The position numbers were made by a program, and so were the translations under genes. A stretch of 8,757 bases of DNA from Pseudomonadota bacterium. GTDB lineage: Bacteria > Pseudomonadota > Gammaproteobacteria > Xanthomonadales > Xanthomonadaceae. Of this stretch, positions 1 to 5,832 are shown one piece after another; position 1 is the stretch's first letter; each line of letters starts with the position of its first letter. The stretch spans positions 1 to 8,757 of the forward strand of contig JAFAFY010000342.1 of assembly GCA_023423235.1 (NCBI GenBank), given 5' to 3'. The notes under the pieces are model-generated. The model had not been told where the DNA came from. It saw only the letters and a list, made by a program, of their open reading frames with translations, and searched no databases.

Positions 1-427
1 ACACCCCGGCGAACCCGACCGCCAGGCCCAGCAGTTCCAGCCGGCTCGGCCGGTCACCGCGCAACGCCAGGAACAACGCGATCCAGATCGGCGCCGACGC
101 CACCGCCACCGCGGCCAGGCCGGAGGAGACGCTCTGCTCGGCAATGCAGACCATGCCGTTGCCCAGGCCGAGCAGCAGCACGCCCATCGCGATCAGCGTC
201 TTCCACTGCGCCCGGGTCGGCGCGGGCACGCCGCGCAGGCGCAGCGCCGCGTACATCAGCCCGCCGGCAAGGAGGAAGCGGCCGCCGGCCATCAGCAGTG
301 GCGGATAACCGCCCTCCAGCGCGAAGCGGATCGCCAGATAGGTGGAGCCCCACACCAGGTACACCGCCGCCAGCGCCAGTGCGATGGCCGCCACCGACGC
401 GGGGCGCGACGTGGACGCGACGCTCAT
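1..427 (-). CDS. yedA: EamA/DMT-family exporter, YedA-like (partial, C-terminal part off window)
   Basis: Inner-membrane transporter of the drug/metabolite transporter superfamily; members export small metabolites or drugs, and the substrate here is unknown. The minus-strand frame from the ATG at 425-427 gives 142 residues before the window edge. Visible are a hydrophobic helix at about 12-36 carrying VYLVWGSTY, then LLMAGGRFLLAGG (44-56), a helix around 77-94 with GLGNGM, a helix around 101-122, and the beginning of another at about 131-142. The WGSTY, GGRF-LLAGG and GNGM-AEQ positions match the YedA branch as I remember it. A complete protein would be near 300 residues with ten helices, so roughly half is present. 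A weak GGAA lies just upstream of the start. A TAGAAT box at 523-528 could be its -10 element, but I find no convincing -35. Function beyond family is not established. Confidence 0.85.
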   Translation of the reverse strand, partial: MSVASTSRPASVAAIALALAAVYLVWGSTYLAIRFALEGGYPPLLMAGGRFLLAGGLMYAALRLRGVPAPTRAQWKTLIAMGVLLLGLGNGMVCIAEQSVSSGLAAVAVASAPIWIALFLALRGDRPSRLELLGLAVGFAGV

Positions 428-684
428 GGGAATTCCGTGTCAGAAGTGGGGGATGACGCCGCCCGCGGCGCGGGACCGGACGGGCAGGAGCGGGTGACTG
501 GGACGGGGCGGCTGGGACGGCGATTCTACGCGCAGTGCATGACCGCCACGCGGAACAACGCGTCATCGCAACTGCAACGCTGCCACATGCATGGCATGCC
601 CGTGTGCGACAGACGCGCAATGCAGAACGGCAGCCCCTTGCGGGACTGCCGTTCTTCGGTCAGCAGGCGATGCGGCGGGCGCTG
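428..684. other. Intergenic region between yedA-like gene and prc
   Basis: This 257-base stretch separates the prc stop from the yedA-like start, both on the minus strand. It contains the prc-proximal hairpin (624-655), a short inverted repeat TGCCA-6-TGGCA at 581-596 overlapping a CATGCATG palindrome, and a minus-strand TAGAAT (523-528) about 95 bases before the yedA-like ATG. I see no gene: the frames open here read out of the flanking genes in the wrong register and show no recognisable protein. Confidence 0.5.
624..655 (-). terminator. Hairpin downstream of prc, probable terminator
   Basis: A perfect 10-bp stem (AGAACGGCAG with CTGCCGTTCT), then one C-A mismatch, three more C-G pairs and a four-base loop. 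It starts about 29 bases beyond the prc stop on the minus strand. No T-run follows in the minus direction (GCATTGCGCG); a slightly T-rich TTCTTCGG follows in the plus direction. It fits a GC-rich intrinsic terminator or a 3'-end stabilising hairpin for prc; the missing U-tract keeps confidence moderate. Confidence 0.55.
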
Positions 685-2877
685 TCAGCGTGCCCAGCGG
701 CCCGGCGCGGTGGATTCCGGCAGCACCGTCGTCGACAGCTGGCGGTCGCTGTTGAGCACGCGCACCGCGTCGGCCAGGATCGCCGCCGACTCGCGCAGCA
801 GCGGGTCCGGGCGGTCCTCGGCGGCCTTCTCCAGCCGGTTCTGCTGCTCGATCGCGCGCTCGCTGGCCTGCAGGCCGTCGTCGTCGGAATCCTCGGCCAG
901 CGGATCGAGCGCCAGGCCCAGTTCGCGGCGCTCTTCCTGGCGCTGCTGGCGCTTGGCGGTCTGGCGGTCGCGTTCGGCGCGGCGCTCGTCCAGGTTGAGG
1001 GTCACGTACTTCTTCTCGCGCTCGGCGCGGAACTCGGCGATGTCCTCGGCCAGCCACTGGAACTCGCGGTCGTTGGCGATGCGCGCCTCGTGCAGCGCGT
1101 TGACCTTGGGCAGCAGCGAGGCGAAGTTGCCGTACTGCATGTGCGGCACCGCGGCAATGCGGGTCCACGGCAGGGCGTTGTCGTAGGTGCTCTCGCCGAA
1201 CTCGGTGGCATCCACCGTCACCGGGAAGTGGATGTCCGGCTCGACACCCTTGTTCTGGGTGCTGCTGCCGCCGGGCAGGAAGAACTGGGCGATGGTCAGC
1301 TTGACCTGGCCGAAGCGCTTGGTCTCGTTGGCCGGCCAGCGGTCCAGGTCCACGAGGTTCTGCACCGTGCCCTTGCCGAAGGTGGTCTCGCCGATCACCA
1401 GGCCGCGGCCGTAGTCCTGGATCGCGCCGGCGACGATCTCCGAGGCCGACGCCGAACCGCGGTTGATCAGCACCGCCAGCGGGCCGTCCCAGGCCACGCC
1501 GGGGTCGCGGTCGGCCTGCACGCCGACCCGGCCACCGGATTCGCGCACCTGCACCACCGGGCCCTGGTCGATGAACAGCCCCGTCAGTTCGACCGCCTCG
1601 TTGAGCGAACCACCGCCATTGTTGCGCAGGTCCAGCACCACGCCGTCGACGTTTTCCTGGCGGAACTGCTCCAGCAGGCGGGCCACGTCGCGGGTCGCCG
1701 AGGCGTATTCGCCGTTGCGGCTGCGGCGGCCCTCGAAGTCCTGGTAGAAGGCCGGCAGCTCGATCACGCCGATGCGCTTCTCCACGCCGCCTTCCTCGCC
1801 CGGCGGCAGGGTCAGGGTCTTGGCCTTGGCCGCCTGCTCCTCCAGGCGCACGCGCGCGCGGGTCAGGGTGATGCGCACCGGGTCGCTGTCGAGCGAGGCC
1901 TCGGCCGGCACCACATCCAGTCGCACCTGGGTGTCCTTGGGCCCCTTGATCTTCTCGACCACGTCGTCGATGCGCCAGCCCACCACGTCCTCCATCGGCC
2001 CGTTGGTGCCCTGGCCGACGCCGACGATGCGGTCGCCGGGCTTGAACTTGTTGCTGATCGCGGCCGGTCCGCCGGCGATCAGCTCGCGGATCACCACCAC
2101 GTCGTCCTGCTTCTGCAACTGCGCGCCGATGCCCTCGAGCGACAGCGACATGCTCTGGTTGAACAGCCGCGCCGCGCGCGGGTTGAAGTAGCTGGTGTGC
2201 GGGTCGATGGCGCCGGTGTAGGCGTTGAGGAAGCTGCTGAACGCGTCCTCGCCATTGAGCGAGGCGATGGTGTTGGACAGGTTGAGATAGCGGCGGTCGA
2301 GGGTGCGGCGGATCTCGTCGGGTTCCTTGCCGGCCAGTTGCAGGCGCAGCCAGTCGTTGCGCACCGACTGCCGCCACAGGGTGTCGAGCGCCTCGCGGCT
2401 GGCCCACGGCGCGTCCTTGCGGTCGTACTCCCAGCGGTCGTTGCCGCTGAAATCGAAGATGTCCTGCTTGAGCAGATCGCGTGCGTAGCCGGTGCGCTCG
2501 GCCACGCGCTGCTTGTAGAGCGCGAACATCTCCAGCGCCGGGGCCACGTCGCCGTTCTTCACCGCCGCGCCCATGCGTGGGCGGAACGGCTCGAAGCCGG
2601 CAACGTCGTCGGCGGTCAGGAACAGCTTGCTGGCGTCGAGATTCTCCAGGTAACGGTCGAAGATGTCCGAGGACATCGCCGCATCCAGCGGCCGCGGCCG
2701 GTAGGCGTAGCGGCTGTCGGAGAGCAGGCCGTAGACCAGCTTGGAGGCGGCCACCTGGTCGACGTTGGGCGTCGACGGCACGTCGGCGATGGTGAGTTCG
2801 GGCCTGGCCATCAGGGCCAGCGGCACCGCCAGCGCAAGGGCGATCACGGAACCGGAGACGACGCGGGACACTTTCAT
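685..2877 (-). CDS. prc: Tail-specific (C-terminal processing) periplasmic protease Prc/Tsp
   Basis: Serine protease of family S41 that cuts periplasmic proteins from exposed non-polar C termini; in relatives it trims penicillin-binding protein 3 and regulates peptidoglycan hydrolases. The 730-residue product is close to, slightly longer than, E. coli Prc (682). Residues 1-24 form a signal peptide ending in ALMA. An N-terminal helical region follows, then a PDZ domain at about 245-335 and the S41 protease core at about 370-555. The C-terminal DUF3340-type region spans about 560-720 and is highly charged. Serine S477 (in GSASASEI) and lysine K502 (in FGKGTVQ) are 25 apart, as in E. coli Tsp S430/K455; D488 and G422 also match D441 and G375, so the Ser/Lys dyad is intact. 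It appears monocistronic: 212 bases separate it from lipA upstream and a hairpin follows it. AGG in CAGGTAACTGCATG is a modest ribosome binding site. Confidence 0.97.
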   Translation of the reverse strand: MKVSRVVSGSVIALALAVPLALMARPELTIADVPSTPNVDQVAASKLVYGLLSDSRYAYRPRPLDAAMSSDIFDRYLENLDASKLFLTADDVAGFEPFRPRMGAAVKNGDVAPALEMFALYKQRVAERTGYARDLLKQDIFDFSGNDRWEYDRKDAPWASREALDTLWRQSVRNDWLRLQLAGKEPDEIRRTLDRRYLNLSNTIASLNGEDAFSSFLNAYTGAIDPHTSYFNPRAARLFNQSMSLSLEGIGAQLQKQDDVVVIRELIAGGPAAISNKFKPGDRIVGVGQGTNGPMEDVVGWRIDDVVEKIKGPKDTQVRLDVVPAEASLDSDPVRITLTRARVRLEEQAAKAKTLTLPPGEEGGVEKRIGVIELPAFYQDFEGRRSRNGEYASATRDVARLLEQFRQENVDGVVLDLRNNGGGSLNEAVELTGLFIDQGPVVQVRESGGRVGVQADRDPGVAWDGPLAVLINRGSASASEIVAGAIQDYGRGLVIGETTFGKGTVQNLVDLDRWPANETKRFGQVKLTIAQFFLPGGSSTQNKGVEPDIHFPVTVDATEFGESTYDNALPWTRIAAVPHMQYGNFASLLPKVNALHEARIANDREFQWLAEDIAEFRAEREKKYVTLNLDERRAERDRQTAKRQQRQEERRELGLALDPLAEDSDDDGLQASERAIEQQNRLEKAAEDRPDPLLRESAAILADAVRVLNSDRQLSTTVLPESTAPGRWAR

Positions 2878-3089
2878 GCAGTTACCTGGTTGCGGATGCG
2901 GACATCATGGACATGCACTCGAGCCTGTCGCGTGAACAGACGCCTCGACAGTGCCGAAAGTTGCATGGGCGGTGCAAGTCCAATGTAGCGGCCGGGACTG
3001 GCCGGGGCATGAACACCCCGGGCGCCGGCGACGGTGGGCGCGGGTTTGCATGCGTCGGCGTTCAGCCGGCAGCAGGGCCGCGGCGCGGG
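2878..3089. other. Intergenic region between lipA end and prc start
   Basis: This 212-base stretch must carry the prc promoter (minus strand) and the end of the lip operon. I find no good -35/-10 pair; TACATT at 2981-2986 is only a four-of-six -10 match with no -35 at proper spacing. An inverted repeat TTGCA-7-TGCAA at 2961-2977 and a CCGGGG-8-CCCCGG hairpin at 3002-3021 are the only ordered elements. No coding potential is seen. Confidence 0.45.
3002..3021 (-). terminator. Possible weak terminator hairpin after lipA
   Basis: A perfect 6-bp all-GC stem, CCGGGG with CCCCGG, and an eight-base loop, about 70 bases beyond the lipA stop. There is no T-run. It could end or protect the lip operon transcript, but short GC stems are common by chance in this composition. 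Confidence 0.25.
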
Positions 3090-4124
3090 TCAGGCCGCAG
3101 CCACGCCCGCCTCGGCGCCACTGGCAAGGGCCGCCTGGCGATCGGCATGGTAGGACGAGCGCACCAGCGGGCCGGAGGCGACGTGGCTGAAGCCCAACGC
3201 CATGCCGAAATCCTCCAGCGCCTTGAATTCCTCGGGCGTCCAGTAGCGCAGCACCGGGTGGTGGTGGGCGCTGGGCTGCAGGTACTGGCCGATGGTGACC
3301 ATGTCGACATCGTGCGCGCGCAGGTCGCGCAGGGTGCCCTGCACCTGCTCCATGGTCTCGCCCAGGCCCAGCATGATGCCGGACTTGGTCGCAACCCCGG
3401 GGTGCTGGGCCTTGAACTTCTGCAGCAGGGTCAGCGACCACTGGTAGTCGGCGCCCGGGCGCACGTTGCGGTAGAGCTCGGGCACGGTCTCGACGTTGTG
3501 GTTGAACACGTCCGGCGGCGCGGTGGCCAGGATCTCCAGCGCGCGCTCCATGCGGCCCTTGCCACGGAAGTCCGGGGTCAGGATCTCGATGCGGATGGCC
3601 GGCGACTTGGCGCGGGTCTCGCGGATGCAGTCGACGAAATGCTGGGCACCGCCGTCGCGCAGGTCGTCGCGATCAACCGAGGTGATGACGACGTACTTCA
3701 GGCCCATGTCGGCGATGGTGGTCGCCAGGTTCAGCGGCTCACTGGCGTCCGGCGGCTTCGGGCGGCCGTGGGCGACGTCGCAGAACGAGCAGCGTCGGGT
3801 GCAGACCTCGCCCAGGATCATGAAGGTGGCGGTGCCGTGGCCGAAACACTCGTGGATGTTCGGGCAACTGGCTTCCTCGCACACCGTGACCAGGCGGTTC
3901 TCGCGCAGCTTGGACTTGAGCGCCGCGACCGCGCCATTCGACGGGATGCGCACGCGGATCCACGAGGGCTTGCGCAGCACCGGCGCATCGGCGAACTGCA
4001 CCGGCGAGCGCGCGATCTTGTCGCCCGCGACCTGCTTGACGCCGGCCTGCAGCGGGGCCGGCGCCGCGGCGGGCGCGGACACCACCTGCAGCGGGATCGA
4101 CTTGTCGGCGGAGCGCAGGGTCAT
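3090..4124 (-). CDS. lipA: Lipoyl synthase LipA (radical SAM)
   Basis: Inserts two sulphur atoms at C6 and C8 of octanoyl groups bound to lipoyl domains, completing lipoyl cofactor in the cytoplasm. The 344-residue protein has the auxiliary 4Fe-4S cluster motif C82-x4-C87-x5-C93 (CEEASCPNIHEC), whose iron is sacrificed as sulphur source. The radical SAM motif is C108-x3-C112-x2-C115 (CTRRCSFC). Near the C terminus RSSYHAD (322-328) supplies the serine ligand of the auxiliary cluster. All six cysteines and the RSSY motif are present, so it should be active. Residues 1-50 form an Ala/Pro-rich leader somewhat longer than in E. coli LipA (321). It lies 82 bases after lipB, with its own promoter-like boxes in the gap. 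No strong Shine-Dalgarno precedes the ATG; the start rests on the conserved N-terminal alignment and on the promoter position. Confidence 0.98.
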   Translation of the reverse strand: MTLRSADKSIPLQVVSAPAAAPAPLQAGVKQVAGDKIARSPVQFADAPVLRKPSWIRVRIPSNGAVAALKSKLRENRLVTVCEEASCPNIHECFGHGTATFMILGEVCTRRCSFCDVAHGRPKPPDASEPLNLATTIADMGLKYVVITSVDRDDLRDGGAQHFVDCIRETRAKSPAIRIEILTPDFRGKGRMERALEILATAPPDVFNHNVETVPELYRNVRPGADYQWSLTLLQKFKAQHPGVATKSGIMLGLGETMEQVQGTLRDLRAHDVDMVTIGQYLQPSAHHHPVLRYWTPEEFKALEDFGMALGFSHVASGPLVRSSYHADRQAALASGAEAGVAAA

Positions 4125-4153
4125 GGGCAGGTCGGGACGCGGGCCAGGCGGCC

Positions 4154-4182
4154 ATTGTAGGCCGCGCGCCGGTGGCTGTCTG
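4154..4182 (-). promoter_or_regulatory. Sigma70-like promoter for lipA
   Basis: On the minus strand, CAGACA (4177-4182) and TACAAT (4154-4159) are separated by exactly 17 bases, matching four of six and five of six consensus positions. Transcription would start near 4147, giving a leader of about 23 bases to the lipA ATG. It would let lipA be expressed independently of lipB. Prediction only; the -35 overlaps the arm of the neighbouring hairpin. Confidence 0.45.
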
Positions 4183-4198
4183 CCGCGCTTCGGCGGAC
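4178..4198 (-). other. Intercistronic hairpin between lipB and lipA
   Basis: Minus-strand GTCCGCCG-AAGCG-CGGCAGAC folds with seven pairs, one C-A mismatch and a five-base loop, starting about 9 bases past the lipB stop. It has no U-tract. It may attenuate, process or protect the lipB-lipA transcript, and it overlaps the -35 of the putative lipA promoter. Confidence 0.35.
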
Positions 4199-4206
4199 GC
4201 TGCGTG

Positions 4207-4890
4207 TCATTCGGTGCCGTCGCCGAGCGCCGGCGGCGGCGCGGGCGTCAGCGCCAGGCCGAACTGGCGCGCCAGCTGCGCCAGCAGCACCGGCGCGACC
4301 GCCGCGCTCGACGATGGCCCGCCGAGGTCGGACAGCGCGACCACCTGCAGGCCGGCGTAGCCGCAGGGATTGATCCGCCGGAACGGTTCCAGGTCCATCG
4401 CGATGTTGAACGCCAGGCCGTGGAAGGTGCAACCGCGGCGCACGCGGATGCCCAGCGCGGCGATCTTGGCATCGCCCACGTACACGCCGGGCGCGCCTTC
4501 GCGGCGCTGCGCGCCGATGTTCCACTCGTCCAGGGTGTCGATGAGCGCCTGTTCGATGCGGCAGACGTAGTCGCGCACGCCGACGTTCAAGCGACGGATG
4601 TCGAGCAGCGGATACACCACCAGCTGTCCCGGGCCGTGGTAGGTCACTTGGCCGCCGCGGTCGACCTTGAGCACCGGGATCCCGCCGGGCGCGAGCACGT
4701 GCTCGGGCTTGCCGGCCTGGCCGAGGGTGAACACCGGGTCGTGCTCGACCACCCACAGCTCGTCGGGCGTGGCCGCGTCGCGGGCATCGGTGAAGTGCTG
4801 CATCGCCCGCCACACCGGCGCGTAGGGCTGGCGTCCGAGCTGGCGCACGGCGGCGGGCTGCAACGTGCTGCGCTCGCACCCCGTGCTCAT
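4207..4890 (-). CDS. lipB: Octanoyl-[acyl carrier protein]-protein N-octanoyltransferase LipB
   Basis: Transfers octanoate from acyl carrier protein to the lysine of lipoyl domains (pyruvate and 2-oxoglutarate dehydrogenases, glycine cleavage H protein), the first committed step of lipoate synthesis, in the cytoplasm. The 227-residue protein has the family signature RGGQVTYHGPGQLV (78-91, with H85). It also has the catalytic lysine K142 in DAKIAALGIRV and the nucleophilic cysteine C176 in RINPCGYAG, which carries the acyl-thioester. The C-terminal tail after about 190 is low-complexity Ala/Pro-rich. Its ATG overlaps the stop of the BLUF gene (ATGA, 4887-4890), so translation is probably coupled to it. 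GGGA seven bases upstream may serve as ribosome binding site inside the BLUF coding end. LipA, which uses its product, follows directly. Confidence 0.98.
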   Translation of the reverse strand: MSTGCERSTLQPAAVRQLGRQPYAPVWRAMQHFTDARDAATPDELWVVEHDPVFTLGQAGKPEHVLAPGGIPVLKVDRGGQVTYHGPGQLVVYPLLDIRRLNVGVRDYVCRIEQALIDTLDEWNIGAQRREGAPGVYVGDAKIAALGIRVRRGCTFHGLAFNIAMDLEPFRRINPCGYAGLQVVALSDLGGPSSSAAVAPVLLAQLARQFGLALTPAPPPALGDGTE

Positions 4891-5372
4891 GCGTGCATCC
4901 CGCTGACGGCGCCGACCAGTTGGCCGGAGGGAATCGCCTCGCCGGCCAGGAACCGGCGCAGGGTCAGGGCGATGTCGTCGTCGCCCGGCGCGCGGGCCAG
5001 CAGGCGCAGCGCGCGGACGTCGTTGTCGAGGCCGGCGAAGGTCGGCACGCCGCTGTCGTCGACCGCAACCTCCGCATAGGCCAGCTCACGCCCGGGCAGC
5101 AGCCGCGCCACGCCGCGCGCGCGTGCCAGCAGGCGCACCTCGCAATGGCGCGGATCGGCGGCGATGCGGGCGTACAGCGCCTCGACCGCCTCGCGACCGC
5201 CTTCGAGCAACTGCAGGAACAGGCCGTCGCGGTACAGCAGCAGGCTGGTCACGCCGCGCGCGGCGTTGCAGGCACGCGACTGCCGCACCAGCTGGCGCAT
5301 CTGCGCGGCGGTGAACTCGTGCAGCTGGGCGCTGCGGTAGAGCAGGCGCGCGGTCATCGCTGCAGGCGGCAT
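4887..5372 (-). CDS. Short BLUF-domain (blue-light, FAD) protein in the lipoate operon
   Basis: BLUF proteins bind FAD non-covalently and change a hydrogen-bond network on blue light, signalling to partners. This 161-residue protein is a single BLUF domain (about 8-100) plus a C-terminal helical cap, similar in size to PixD/BlrB-type stand-alone sensors. Tyr12 (LLYRSA), Asn36 (SRACN) and Gln54 (LFLQLLEG) are spaced as AppA Tyr21, Asn45 and Gln63 (+24, +42), so the flavin-pocket triad is present. DPRH (73-76) also fits the family. The usual W-x-M of the last strand is replaced: the segment RLLPGRELAY puts Arg95 and Leu97 there, and the ITG motif reads VTS. A second ATG at 5357 (Met6) would give 156 residues starting MTARLLY; neither start has a good Shine-Dalgarno. 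It lies 34 bases after ybeD and overlaps lipB. Partner and output are unknown. Confidence 0.88.
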   Translation of the reverse strand: MPPAAMTARLLYRSAQLHEFTAAQMRQLVRQSRACNAARGVTSLLLYRDGLFLQLLEGGREAVEALYARIAADPRHCEVRLLARARGVARLLPGRELAYAEVAVDDSGVPTFAGLDNDVRALRLLARAPGDDDIALTLRRFLAGEAIPSGQLVGAVSGMHA

Positions 5373-5406
5373 GGCAACGGCGCGGGGCGGCGCAAGCGCG
5401 ATGCGC

Positions 5407-5685
5407 TCACAGCGTCCACTTCACCTCGGGATGCGCGCGCAGCGCCGCGTGCGCGGCGTCGTACTGCTCGCGCGATCCGGCGCGGAAGCTCAGCTTGACC
5501 GAGACGAAGCGGCCACCGCTGGACGCGCGCGAGGTCACCGTCTCGTGCAGCACCTCGATGCCGGCCGCGCCCAGCAGCCGCGGAATCTCGGCCTCGAGGC
5601 CGGCGTCGGCCGGGCCCATGGCGGTCAGCTCGAAGACGCCGGGGAACTGGAAACCGTGTTCGGGATTGTCGGATGTGATGTCCAT
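5407..5685 (-). CDS. ybeD: YbeD/DUF493 family protein, lipoate-operon associated
   Basis: Small cytoplasmic protein (92 residues; E. coli YbeD has 87) of the DUF493 family, a ferredoxin-like, ACT-resembling fold of unsettled function. It is repeatedly found next to lipB and thought to have a regulatory or assembly role. FQFPGVFELTAMG (12-24) matches the conserved N-terminal strand (FPCxFxxKVxG-type). VTSRASSGGRFVSVKLSF (50-67) matches the central S-x-x-GkY-S/t-V-t-v segment, and the end is HPEVKWTL (85-92), typical of the family's V-x-x-x-L close. First gene of the apparent ybeD-BLUF-lipB-lipA operon. A sigma70-like promoter immediately upstream would start transcription at the ATG, and no Shine-Dalgarno is visible (CCGGCGATG), so it may be translated from a leaderless transcript. 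Confidence 0.93.
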   Translation of the reverse strand: MDITSDNPEHGFQFPGVFELTAMGPADAGLEAEIPRLLGAAGIEVLHETVTSRASSGGRFVSVKLSFRAGSREQYDAAHAALRAHPEVKWTL

Positions 5686-5691
5686 CGCCGG

Positions 5692-5720
5692 ATTATCGGG
5701 GCGCAGGCGGCGAATCCCAA
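5692..5720 (-). promoter_or_regulatory. Sigma70-like promoter of the ybeD-BLUF-lipB-lipA operon
   Basis: Minus-strand TTGGGA (5715-5720), 17-base spacer, GATAAT (5692-5697): four of six and five of six consensus matches at ideal spacing. With a usual six- or seven-base gap after the -10, transcription would begin at about 5685, the A of the ybeD ATG. It lies in the 147-base divergent region shared with the CsgG-like gene. Confidence 0.55.
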
Positions 5721-5817
5721 GCCGCGCGCCGCATTCGCAGGCGCACGACCCGTGTCTGGTTTCGCCCGCATCCCGCGTTCATGCCGGGGAAGCCCACGCA
5801 CGGGCCCTTCACCACGC

Positions 5818-5823
5818 AAGGAG
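5818..5823 (+). promoter_or_regulatory. Ribosome binding site of the CsgG-like gene
   Basis: AAGGAG, nine bases before the ATG at 5833. This fixes the start, because the reading frame stays open upstream to 5371 but there it lies antisense to ybeD and has no signal peptide. Confidence 0.85.
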
Positions 5824-5832
5824 TTCGAGACC

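Noticed and set aside
54..620. 188-residue minus-strand frame overlapping the yedA-like gene
   Set aside because: Out of register with the transporter frame that gives clear membrane helices; Arg/Pro-rich.
563..2407. 614-residue minus-strand frame overlapping prc in another register
   Set aside because: Arg/Pro/Gly-rich shadow of the prc frame with no domain and no ribosome site.
535..2988. 817-residue open frame on the plus strand opposite prc
   Set aside because: It lies antisense to a fully recognisable Prc. Its translation is His/Arg/Val/Leu/Gln-rich, typical of reverse frames of GC-rich genes, with no known domain.
2907..4160. 417-residue plus-strand frame opposite lipA
   Set aside because: Antisense to intact lipA; composition typical of a shadow frame.
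3496..5079. 527-residue plus-strand frame opposite lipA, lipB and the BLUF gene
   Set aside because: Crosses three well-supported genes on the other strand; no family resemblance.
5371..5832. N-terminal extension of the CsgG-like frame
   Set aside because: The frame is open upstream, but that part is antisense to ybeD, and a strong AAGGAG plus signal peptide fix the start at 5833.
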